DNA of 64,000 bases from assembly GCF_041260665.1 (NCBI RefSeq), contig NZ_JBGCCT010000026.1:103365-167364 (forward strand). Direction: 5' to 3'. How positions within the stretch are numbered: the first letter of the stretch is position 1; the number at the start of each line of letters is the position of its first letter. The DNA comes from Catenulispora sp. GP43 (lineage in GTDB: Bacteria; Actinomycetota; Actinomycetes; Streptomycetales; Catenulisporaceae). Positions 44,774 through 52,010 of the stretch are shown here, piece after piece. Both the position numbers and the translations under genes were made by a program. A model generated the notes under the pieces. That model was given only the letters and a program-made list of their open reading frames with translations. It was not told where the DNA came from and ran no database searches.

Positions 44774-45999
44774 AACCCGACCTTGGCGCCGACGCTGTCG
44801 TCGCTGCCGGAGCTCTGGTCGTAGTCACCGGCCTTGAAGTACATGCCGTAGCCGTTGAACGTGGAGGAGGCGGTCCAGGTCTGGGCCGCGCCGCCGTTGA
44901 GCGACAGGCTGATGGTGCTGCCGCTCAGGCCGATCACGTAGCTCCACTGCGTGCCCACCGGCACGTTGCCGACCTTGTAGAGCACCTCGTTGCCGCCGGC
45001 CGGGGTCTGCTCGATGGCCATCTTGATGTCGCCGTTGGCGTAGTAGAACAGCTCCAGCAGCGGCTTGGTCGAGCCGCCGGAGCCGAGGTGGATCTGGCCG
45101 ACGCAGACGTGGTCGGGCACCTGCGTGACCTTCAGCGTCGCGCTGAGGGTGTTGGTGGTGCCCGCGGCGAACCAGTTCGCCGCCGCGCCGCTGGAGTCCA
45201 TCTCGCGCAGTTCGGAGCGCGAGTAGTTGGAGTTCGGGGTGGTGACGCCGTTCTCGGGGTCCCAGAACGTCATCGCGCCGTCGGTGGAGTCGGTGTAGAA
45301 GTACGAGTCCTGATACCCGTTCGGCCCTTCGAGCTGCGCGGGCAGGATCGTGGTGGGCGAACCGGGCGAGCCGGTCGGCTCCTGCAACTCCCACAGCGAC
45401 AGGTCGAAGTTGCCGCCGGGCGCGACCGAGGTGCTCAGCCCGCCGCCGCCGGTGCTGCCGCCGGAGGGCAGCGTCCACTGCTGGTTCGCGGTGCCGGTGC
45501 AGCTCCATATCTGGGCCTGCGTACCGGATCCGCCGTAGCCGGTGTCGTCCAGGCACTTGCCGGAGTTCGGGTTCAGCAGCTCGCCATTGGACTGCGGGAC
45601 CCACTGCTGGGCGCCGGTGCCGTTGCAGTCGTAGAGGTCGACGGCCGTGCCGTTGGCGGTACCGGCGGACTTCACGTCCAGGCACTTTCCGAGCACCTGC
45701 AGCGTGTTGCCGGTGCTGTCCACGCTCCATTGCTGCGCACTGGTGCCGTTGCAGGAGTAGACCTGCACGGGATTGAGGTTGGTGGTGACCGCGCCGCGGT
45801 CGTCCAGGCACAGTCCCTGGTACCCGGTGACCTGGCCGGTAGCGTTTCCGGCGGAGGCCGGAGCGGCGAGCGCCAGGCTCGTCCCGGCGATGGTCAGCAC
45901 GGCGCCGAGCATCCCGGCGGCGAGGGACCTGAGACGGTGGCGGCGCGACGGGTTGCCTCGCGCCCGGTGGGGCCGGGCGATTCTGGTGATCCTGGTCAT
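44746..45999 (-). CDS. secreted PL7 alginate lyase with ricin-type lectin domain
   Basis: A 417-residue exported lyase. Signal peptide about 1-50 (MLGAVLTIAGTSLALAAPASA), ricin-B/CBM13 domain about 54-178 (QxW repeats SAQQWS, GAQQWV, ANQQWT), linker, then PL7 (alginate lyase 2) domain 195-417. PL7 signatures are RSELRE (261-266), QIH (302-304) and YFKAGDYDQ (387-395) containing the catalytic Tyr. It would cleave alginate by beta-elimination. ATG 45999 has GGGAG seven bases upstream. QIH favours poly-guluronate or mixed preference by analogy (inference). Confidence 0.87.
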   Translation of the reverse strand: MTRITRIARPHRARGNPSRRHRLRSLAAGMLGAVLTIAGTSLALAAPASAGNATGQVTGYQGLCLDDRGAVTTNLNPVQVYSCNGTSAQQWSVDSTGNTLQVLGKCLDVKSAGTANGTAVDLYDCNGTGAQQWVPQSNGELLNPNSGKCLDDTGYGGSGTQAQIWSCTGTANQQWTLPSGGSTGGGGLSTSVAPGGNFDLSLWELQEPTGSPGSPTTILPAQLEGPNGYQDSYFYTDSTDGAMTFWDPENGVTTPNSNYSRSELREMDSSGAAANWFAAGTTNTLSATLKVTQVPDHVCVGQIHLGSGGSTKPLLELFYYANGDIKMAIEQTPAGGNEVLYKVGNVPVGTQWSYVIGLSGSTISLSLNGGAAQTWTASSTFNGYGMYFKAGDYDQSSGSDDSVGAKVGFYALAIHHG

Positions 46000-46252
46000 T
46001 GCGGAACTCCCTTTCCGAGCCAGTGCCTGTGCAGAGGTGGGGTGCCCGAACAAGAAGGGTGCCGTGCGAGTGAATTCACATACATGAATGAGCTTTACGT
46101 AGGTGAACGGCGCACACGATAGGAAACGGCAGCGGCCTCGTCAATGCTTTGCGGCAGGCAGTCGGCGTAACCCGTGCGGCCCAGTCACCGCTTGCCGGCC
46201 CCGAGCGCCGGGCACTAGTGCGGGGAGTCACACCCCATTCGTCCCTGGAGCC

Positions 46253-46684
46253 ATGGTGAACGGTCGCGTCGGCAAACACCGCAACATCCTGCTGGTCTGG
46301 TTCGTCTGGCCGCTGATCACGCTCGGGATCTACCACCTGGTCTGGTACTACAAGATCAACCGGGAGGCCGAGGACTTCGACGAGCGGATCGAGGTCAGTC
46401 CGCTCATCGCGCTGCTCGCCATCGCGATCGGGTGGATCATCATCGTCCCGCCGTTCGTCTCGGTGTACCGGACCGGCGGGCGGATCGCGGCGATGCAGCG
46501 GGCCGCGGGCCTGCCGGGTAGTTGCAGCGGCGTGATCGGGCTGATCCTGGTCTTCTGCGCCGGATTGCAGTCGCTGTACTACCAGCACGAGTTGAACCAG
46601 ATCTGGAAGCACTATGGCGATCCGCCGGAGGGCAGCGTGGTCCCGCTCGCGGTGGACGCGGGTACGGCGCCGCCGCCGATGTGA
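46253..46684 (+). CDS. DUF4234-type membrane protein
   Basis: A 143-residue protein with N-terminal HRNILLVWFVWPLITLGIYH (GIYHLVWYYKINRE is the DUF4234 signature), then two further membrane segments (LIALLAIAIGWIIIVPPF and SGVIGLILVFCAGLQSLY). Function unknown. ATG 46253 (ATGGTGAACGG) avoids a low-complexity basic leader. Confidence 0.8.
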   Translation: MVNGRVGKHRNILLVWFVWPLITLGIYHLVWYYKINREAEDFDERIEVSPLIALLAIAIGWIIIVPPFVSVYRTGGRIAAMQRAAGLPGSCSGVIGLILVFCAGLQSLYYQHELNQIWKHYGDPPEGSVVPLAVDAGTAPPPM

Positions 46685-46761
46685 CCCGTAGCCTGGTGGT
46701 GCCAAGCCCAGCATGAACTCGCACTCCTGTCGCCGGCGGTCTGCTCGCCAGAATGATCGTC

Positions 46762-47751
46762 ATGAGCGATGCGCGAGAGCAGATGAAGGCAGTCGTCATC
46801 CCCGAGTTCGGGGAGGCGGAGGTGCTGCGCCGGGTGGTGACCGCGGTGCCCGAGCCCGGTGCCGGGCAGGTGTCGATCGACGTGGCGTACGCCGGCGCCA
46901 ACTTCGCCGAGGTGCTGTACCGGCGCGGCGTGGTGGACGTGCCGCTGCCGTTCGTGCCGGGCATCGAGGTGTCGGGGCGGGTGCGGGCGATCGGGGAGGG
47001 TGTCAGCGGGCTCACGGTCGGCCAGCCGGTGGCCGCCCTGACGATCGTCGACAGCGGCGGGTACGCCGAGGTCGCCGTCACCGACGCCGCCCTGGTGGCG
47101 CCGCTCGCCGACGACGGCTCCGCGCTGGACCCGGCCACCGCCGCCGCGCTGCCGTCCAACAGCACCACGGCCTTCCTGGTCCTGGACCAGATCGCCCGGC
47201 TCGCCCCCGGCGAGAGCGTGCTCGTGCACGCCGCCGCCGGCGGGGTCGGCAGCCAGCTCGGGCAGGTCGCGCGGCTGCTCGGCGCGGGCCGCGTGGTCGG
47301 GACGGTCGGCAGCGCGGCGAAGGTGGAGGCGGCCCGCGGCTTCGGCTACGACGAGGTGATCCTGCGCGACGACCTCGCGGCGGCCGGGCAGTTCGACGTC
47401 GTCGTGGACATGGTCGGCGGCCCCGCGCGCCAGGGCAGCCTGGACCGCCTGGCCCCGCTGGGGCGCCTGGTGGTCATGGGCAACGCCTCGGGCGCGGAAG
47501 ACGTCGGCATCTCCGCGAACGAGCTCTGGTTCAGCAACAAGACCGTCTCCGGCTTCAACCTCGCCGCGTACTCGGCCGTGCACCCCGACCGCGCCGGCCA
47601 GGCGCTGCGGCGCGCGGTCCGGGCCGCGAGCGAGGGCACGCTGCGGGTGCAGGTGGAGACGGTGCCGCTGGAGCAGGCCGTCGAGACGCACCGGCGGATC
47701 GAGTCGGGGGCGACTACCGGCAAGCTGGTGCTGGACGTGGCAGGTTCCTGA
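46762..47751 (+). CDS. NADPH:quinone oxidoreductase (MDR family)
   Basis: A 329-residue quinone oxidoreductase-like dehydrogenase: GroES-like N-terminus MKAVVIPEFGEAEVLRRV, NADP motif VLVHAAAGGVGSQLGQVARL, no zinc site. ATG 46762 and ATG 46783 are both possible; 46783 matches the usual family start. It is a paralogue of the gene at 34586. No operon partner. Confidence 0.82.
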   Translation: MSDAREQMKAVVIPEFGEAEVLRRVVTAVPEPGAGQVSIDVAYAGANFAEVLYRRGVVDVPLPFVPGIEVSGRVRAIGEGVSGLTVGQPVAALTIVDSGGYAEVAVTDAALVAPLADDGSALDPATAAALPSNSTTAFLVLDQIARLAPGESVLVHAAAGGVGSQLGQVARLLGAGRVVGTVGSAAKVEAARGFGYDEVILRDDLAAAGQFDVVVDMVGGPARQGSLDRLAPLGRLVVMGNASGAEDVGISANELWFSNKTVSGFNLAAYSAVHPDRAGQALRRAVRAASEGTLRVQVETVPLEQAVETHRRIESGATTGKLVLDVAGS

Positions 47752-47771
47752 CAGCGTTCCCGGCAGCTCCC

Positions 47772-48938
47772 TCAACCGAGGGTCGGCGGCTCCCACAAGG
47801 CGTACTTGACCATCGCCTTCACCGCGGCGGAGGACGGCGTCAGCCGGATCCCGGCGTTGCGCAGCGCGACGGCGAGGCGGCCCTGGAGCTGCTGGCCGAT
47901 GCGGCCGGTCCGACGGGCCGCGCCGACCACCGCCTGGGTGCGGGGACGGCGCTCGCGGTCGTAGCGGACCAGGGCCGCGTCGATCGTCGGCTCGGAGTCC
48001 AGATACGCGGCGAGGCACACCGCGTCCTCCAACGCCTGGGAAGCACCCTGGCCGAGGTGAGGGGTCATGGCGTGGGCCGCGTCACCGACGAGGACCACGC
48101 GGTCGGCGACGTAGGCGGGCAGCGGAGTGCGCAGCTCGTAGACGTCGTGCTGGAGGACGGCACCCGGCTCGGTCGCGTCGAGCAGCGCCGGGATCGGGGC
48201 GTGCCAGCCGCCGTGCCGGCGCGCCACCTCGGCGAGCGGGTCGCCGTGGCGCACGCCCTCGCCGGCGTTGGCCGCCGAGTGCCATTCGACGCGGCCGCCG
48301 GGCAGGCGGGTCGATCCGAATTCGGCACCGTGGCCCCAGGTCTGGTCGATGTCGACCTCGGTCCGCACCGGGACCGACGTCACGCCGCGCACCACCGTCG
48401 TGCCGGCGTAGACGGCGCCGGGGTGGTCCGGGAACAGCTGTGCGCGCACGCGGCTGTGGACGCCGTCGGCGGCGACCACGAGATCCACGGTCTGCGAGGT
48501 GTCGCCCGAGCCGGCGAGGCTGAAGCAGACTTCTGCGGCGTCCGCTTTGCGTACCACATGGTGCACCGTGACACCGGTGACAAGGCATCCGTCGGGCAGC
48601 GCGGAACGCAGCGCCCGATGCAGGTCGGCCCGCAGGAAGCTGTAGACCGGCGAGCCGAGGACACGCGCACCCGCCTCGGCGTCCAGATGCGACAGCCATG
48701 CCCCCGCGGGGACTCGGATCCCGCCGGCGCCCTGCGCCGCGCCGACGGCGCGCACCGCGTCGCCGACACCGAGCACGTCCAGCGCGCGCATCCCGTTGGC
48801 CTGCACCGAGATGCCGGCGCCGGCGTCGTCCAGGACCGCCGCGCGTTCCAGAACAGTGACCTGCCAGCCGACGCGCCGCAGGCCGATCGCCGTGGCCAGT
48901 CCGGCTATGCCGCCGCCCACCACCATCGCCGCCTTCAT
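47772..48938 (-). CDS. FAD-dependent monooxygenase (aromatic/tetracycline-type)
   Basis: A 388-residue single-component flavin hydroxylase. FAD motif MVVGGGIAGLATAIGLRR at residues 5-22, DG motif VVAADGVHSRVRAQ, and GD motif VVLVGDAAHAMTPHLGQGA. It would hydroxylate an aromatic or polyketide substrate, or inactivate an antibiotic. It is divergent from a TetR gene with three operator copies between them, so it is substrate-inducible. Confidence 0.9.
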   Translation of the reverse strand: MKAAMVVGGGIAGLATAIGLRRVGWQVTVLERAAVLDDAGAGISVQANGMRALDVLGVGDAVRAVGAAQGAGGIRVPAGAWLSHLDAEAGARVLGSPVYSFLRADLHRALRSALPDGCLVTGVTVHHVVRKADAAEVCFSLAGSGDTSQTVDLVVAADGVHSRVRAQLFPDHPGAVYAGTTVVRGVTSVPVRTEVDIDQTWGHGAEFGSTRLPGGRVEWHSAANAGEGVRHGDPLAEVARRHGGWHAPIPALLDATEPGAVLQHDVYELRTPLPAYVADRVVLVGDAAHAMTPHLGQGASQALEDAVCLAAYLDSEPTIDAALVRYDRERRPRTQAVVGAARRTGRIGQQLQGRLAVALRNAGIRLTPSSAAVKAMVKYALWEPPTLG

Positions 48939-48953
48939 CGCCCCACCCCTTTC

Positions 48954-49005
48954 TTCTACATCTGTAGAACTCTCTACAGATGTAGAAGCTACGCTACAGA
49001 TGTAG
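48954..49005. promoter_or_regulatory. triple TetR operator array
   Basis: Three palindromes of one consensus: TTCTACATCTGTAGAA (48954-48969), TCTACAGATGTAGA (48973-48986), CTACAGATGTAG (48994-49005). Centres are 18 and 20 bp apart. All lie in the 101-bp region between the divergent monooxygenase and TetR genes. Confidence 0.8.
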
Positions 49006-49039
49006 AAACCACAAGCGACCGCCCCAGGGAGCCCGCGGA

Positions 49040-49765
49040 ATGCCGACCGACCAGCGCGATCGCCGCGCGCTCCTCGCCGACGCGGCCATCGACCTGCTCG
49101 CCGAGGAGGGCATGCGGGCCCTGACGCACCGCGCCGTGGACACCCGCGCCGCACTGCCGCTGGGGACCACGTCGGCCTACTTCCGCACGCGGCAGGCCCT
49201 GCTGACGGCGATCGTGAAGCGGCTGTCCGATCTGGACCGGGAGGACCTGCGGCGGGGCGGACTGGACCTGCCCTCCCAGCCGGCGGTGTCGGAACCGAAG
49301 CCGAGGCCGGAGCCGAGGCCGGAGCCGAAGCCGAGACGGGAACCGGCCGGGTCAGAGCCGAAGCCGGAGCCGGCCGCGCCCGTCGCACCGGCCGCGCCGA
49401 CCATGCCGGCCGACCTCGCCGCCGTGGCCGAGGCCACCGCGGCCTTCATCGACCTCTCGCTGTCGCGCACCCGCAACCGCGCGCTGGCCCGCTACCACTG
49501 CCGCATGGAGTCGATCACGCAGCCGGATCTGCGCGCCCTACTGGCACCGCACGAACAGGCCGCCTTCCGGCAGACCCGCGACCTGTTGGCCCACCATGGG
49601 GTCCCCGACCTCGACAGCCGGGCCCGCGCGTTCGTCGCCGCCGTCGACGGACTGATCTTCGAGCGTCTCGTCGGCGGCTCCCCCGAGACGCCGGGCACCG
49701 CGGAGAACCGTGCGGAGCTCACGAAGACCGTCCGGGCCCTGCTGGCCGGCGCGACAGCGCGCTGA
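49040..49765 (+). CDS. TetR-family repressor with a proline-rich insert
   Basis: A 241-residue TetR protein. HTH at about 10-50 (LADAAIDLLAEEGMRALTHR, then LPLGTTSAYFRTRQALL). Between DNA-binding and ligand domains, residues about 86-125 are an extended Pro/Glu/Lys linker (EPKPRPEPRPEPKPR-type) not found in ordinary TetR proteins. C-terminal domain resumes at LAAVAEATAAFIDLSL. Divergent from the monooxygenase; it is the likely ligand of the triple operator. The stop is one base before the next start. Confidence 0.87.
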   Translation: MPTDQRDRRALLADAAIDLLAEEGMRALTHRAVDTRAALPLGTTSAYFRTRQALLTAIVKRLSDLDREDLRRGGLDLPSQPAVSEPKPRPEPRPEPKPRREPAGSEPKPEPAAPVAPAAPTMPADLAAVAEATAAFIDLSLSRTRNRALARYHCRMESITQPDLRALLAPHEQAAFRQTRDLLAHHGVPDLDSRARAFVAAVDGLIFERLVGGSPETPGTAENRAELTKTVRALLAGATAR

Positions 49766-49766
49766 G

Positions 49767-50360
49767 ATGGACACGGCCGCGGCGGGCACCGGGACCCGCA
49801 ACCGGGCAGCGTGGGTCGCCATGGTGTGGGGCGTGCTGTTCGCGGTGCCCAGCTTCGTGTGGGCGACCGGGCACACCGCCGGCGCCACGTCCACTGTCTC
49901 GCCCGAGCTCGTCGCGAAGGCGCGGGACGGGGTGACCTGGTTCCTCGCCGTGCTGTGGCTGAGCGGGTTCCTCAAGCTGTTCGCGAGCGCCGTCGCTCTG
50001 GCGTTGACGCGGCAGCGCGGCACCCGCGTCGGGCGGTTCGCCGTGTTCTGCGGCTCCGGGGCTGCGGTCCTGCTGGCCGGTCACGGGCTGCTGTTCGTCA
50101 TCGGCGGCGCGCTGGTGGAGTCCGGAGCGGTGCACGCGAAGCCCGATGCCGTCGCACTGCTGCGCTGGTACCTGTACCTGTGGGGACCGTACTTCATGGT
50201 CGGCGGGCTGGCGTTCGCGATGGCGACGCTCTGGTACCTGCGCCAGGCTGCGGATCGGGCACGGTTTGCCGACCAGATACAGATCGGGCGCTACGCGCGG
50301 GCCGGCGCGATCGGCGGCGCGCTGGTGGTGCTGCTCTCGACGCTGTCCGGGCTGGGGTAG
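49767..50360 (+). CDS. DUF3995-like four-helix membrane protein
   Basis: A 197-residue membrane protein with segments WVAMVWGVLFAVPSFVWATGH (about 15-35), FLAVLWLSGFLKLFASAVAL, VFCGSGAAVLLAGHGLLFVI and YFMVGGLAFAMATLWYLR. The pattern GVLFAVPSFVWATG resembles DUF3995. It starts one base after the TetR stop with no clear ribosome site, so translation is probably coupled. Function unknown. Confidence 0.75.
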   Translation: MDTAAAGTGTRNRAAWVAMVWGVLFAVPSFVWATGHTAGATSTVSPELVAKARDGVTWFLAVLWLSGFLKLFASAVALALTRQRGTRVGRFAVFCGSGAAVLLAGHGLLFVIGGALVESGAVHAKPDAVALLRWYLYLWGPYFMVGGLAFAMATLWYLRQAADRARFADQIQIGRYARAGAIGGALVVLLSTLSGLG

Positions 50361-50372
50361 GCCGGCACCGGA

Positions 50373-50948
50373 TCAGCGGTCTGGCTCGACCAGCTTCTCC
50401 AGCGCGGCGAAGCACTCTTCCATCGACTTCGCCATGTCGCCGGATTCACTGCGCACCCACTGCGCGAACGCTGAGCGGAACACGGCGATGCCCGCGTCCG
50501 CCGCGAGCCGGGCGTCCGGGTCGGCGACGCCGCGCTCGCGCAGGCCGTCGGCGAGGGCCAGGGCGATCCGCGCCATCTTGGCGACCTCGCGCTCCTGCAG
50601 TTCCGGGTGCGCGTCGATGATGCCCTGGCGGAGCCGGGACGCGTCGTGGCGCTCGTCGAAGAAGAGCGCGACCGAGGTGACCGCGGCGTGGACCGCGGCC
50701 ATCGGCGGGGCGTCGGCGGGGGCGGCGGCGAGGGCCTCGACCATCGTCGACCGCAGCAGTTCGCCGCCCTGGAACAGCACCTCGCGCTTGTCGCTGAAGT
50801 GGCGGAAGAAGGTGCGCTCGGTCAGGCCGGCGCGCTCGGCGATCTCCGCGACCGTCGTCTGGTCGTAGCCCCGTTCCACGAACAGGTCCATGGCGGCTTG
50901 TTCGAGACGTCCTCGGGGGTTCAACGGCCAGCGACTCATGGCCCCCAT
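50373..50948 (-). CDS. TetR-family repressor of the NAD-dependent epimerase gene
   Basis: A 191-residue TetR protein with HTH LEQAAMDLFVERGYDQTTVA to IAERAGLTERTFFRHFSDKR (about residues 15-54) and a TetR_C ligand domain. ATG 50948 is taken; 50939 is an alternative (MSRWPL). It is divergent from an SDR gene with two matching palindromes between, which is a clear self-contained sensor unit. Confidence 0.9.
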   Translation of the reverse strand: MGAMSRWPLNPRGRLEQAAMDLFVERGYDQTTVAEIAERAGLTERTFFRHFSDKREVLFQGGELLRSTMVEALAAAPADAPPMAAVHAAVTSVALFFDERHDASRLRQGIIDAHPELQEREVAKMARIALALADGLRERGVADPDARLAADAGIAVFRSAFAQWVRSESGDMAKSMEECFAALEKLVEPDR

Positions 50949-50954
50949 AGTAGT

Positions 50955-51009
50955 TGATGACAGCGACTGACATCAGTGCTAGCGTTGGTGATGTCAGAAA
51001 CTGTCATCA
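50955..51009. promoter_or_regulatory. two TetR operators between the repressor and SDR genes
   Basis: Site A (50955-50975) is TGATGACAG-N3-CTGACATCA; site B (50989-51009) is TGATGTCAG-N3-CTGTCATCA. Each arm pair matches 8 of 9 and both follow the same consensus. Centres are 34 bp apart. Site A is close to the TetR start and site B is 18 bases upstream of the SDR start codon. Confidence 0.8.
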
Positions 51010-51027
51010 CTGGCCTGGGAGGCCCTC

Positions 51028-51927
51028 ATGCGTGTTCTCGTCACCGGCGCGTCCGGACACATCGGTTCGGCCGTCGTCCCCGATCTGCTCCAGGCCGGCC
51101 ACCAGGTCGTCGGGCTCGCCCGCAACGACGCCGCCGCCGAGCGGATCGCGGCCCGGGGCGCCGAGGTGCACCGCGGCGACGTCTTCGACCCGGACAGCTA
51201 CCTCGACGCCGTGGCCGCCGCCGACGGCGTCATCCACCTCGCCTACGACCACTCCTTCACCGACATGGCGGCCGCGGCGGCCGAGGACCTGCGCGTGGTC
51301 CGGGCCATGGGCGAGCGGCTGGCCGGCACCGGCAAGCCGCTGGTCGCCACCACCGGCACCCTGATGCTGGCGATGCGCGCGCCCGGCGTGCTCGGCCTGG
51401 AGGAGCACGCGCTGCCCGGCGGCCCGCGCATCGACACCGAGAACGCGCTCGTGGCCCTGGCCGAGCGCGGTGTCCGCACCTCCGTGGTGCGCCTGGCCCC
51501 GCTGATCCACAGCGACCTGGACCACCACGGCTTCGGCCCGACCCTGATCCGCGTCGCGCGCGAGAAGGGCGTGGCCGGCTACCTCGGCGACGGCGCCAAC
51601 CGCTGGCCGGCCCTGAACACCCGGGACGCGGCGCGCATCTACCGGCTCGCGCTGGAGTCGGCGCCCGGCGGGACCCGGCTGCACGGCGTGGAGAGCGAGG
51701 GCTACACCTTCCGCGAGATCGCCGAGACCATCGGCAAGCGGCTCGGCGTCCCGACCGCGTCGATCCCCGCCGACGAGGCGGCCGCGCACTTCGGCTTCCT
51801 GGGCGGGCTCGTCGGCCTGGACAACCCCACCTCGAACGAGTTCACCCGCAAGACCCTCGGCTGGGAGCCGGAGCACGTGGGCCTGATCGAGGACCTGGAG
51901 CAGGACCACTACTTCGTCGAGCAGTAG
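51028..51927 (+). CDS. NAD(P)-dependent epimerase/dehydratase (extended SDR)
   Basis: A 299-residue SDR. Cofactor motif VLVTGASGHIGSAVVPDLLQ at residues 3-22, HLAYDHSF in the middle, and the substrate-side segment GYTFREIAETIGKRLG. GGGAGG precedes ATG by five bases. It resembles NAD-dependent epimerase/NmrA-type proteins; substrate unknown. It is controlled by the divergent TetR. Confidence 0.85.
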   Translation: MRVLVTGASGHIGSAVVPDLLQAGHQVVGLARNDAAAERIAARGAEVHRGDVFDPDSYLDAVAAADGVIHLAYDHSFTDMAAAAAEDLRVVRAMGERLAGTGKPLVATTGTLMLAMRAPGVLGLEEHALPGGPRIDTENALVALAERGVRTSVVRLAPLIHSDLDHHGFGPTLIRVAREKGVAGYLGDGANRWPALNTRDAARIYRLALESAPGGTRLHGVESEGYTFREIAETIGKRLGVPTASIPADEAAAHFGFLGGLVGLDNPTSNEFTRKTLGWEPEHVGLIEDLEQDHYFVEQ

Positions 51928-51947
51928 AGCCGGAGCGGAAACACAAA

Positions 51948-51991
51948 GGCACCGGCCCCGACGCCTCCCTCAAAGCGTCAGGGCCGGTGCC
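51948..51991. terminator. bidirectional hairpin terminator
   Basis: GGCACCGGCCCCGACGC and GCGTCAGGGCCGGTGCC pair over 17 bp with one mismatch around a 10-base loop. It lies between the convergent SDR and GH8 genes, followed on the plus strand by CTCTTTCC. Confidence 0.85.
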
Positions 51992-52010
51992 CTCTTTCCT
52001 CCCGGTCAGG

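Noticed and set aside
46070..46079. GTGAATTCAC palindrome upstream of the PL7 gene
   Set aside because: Ten bases long and single-copy; too short to call an operator without other evidence.
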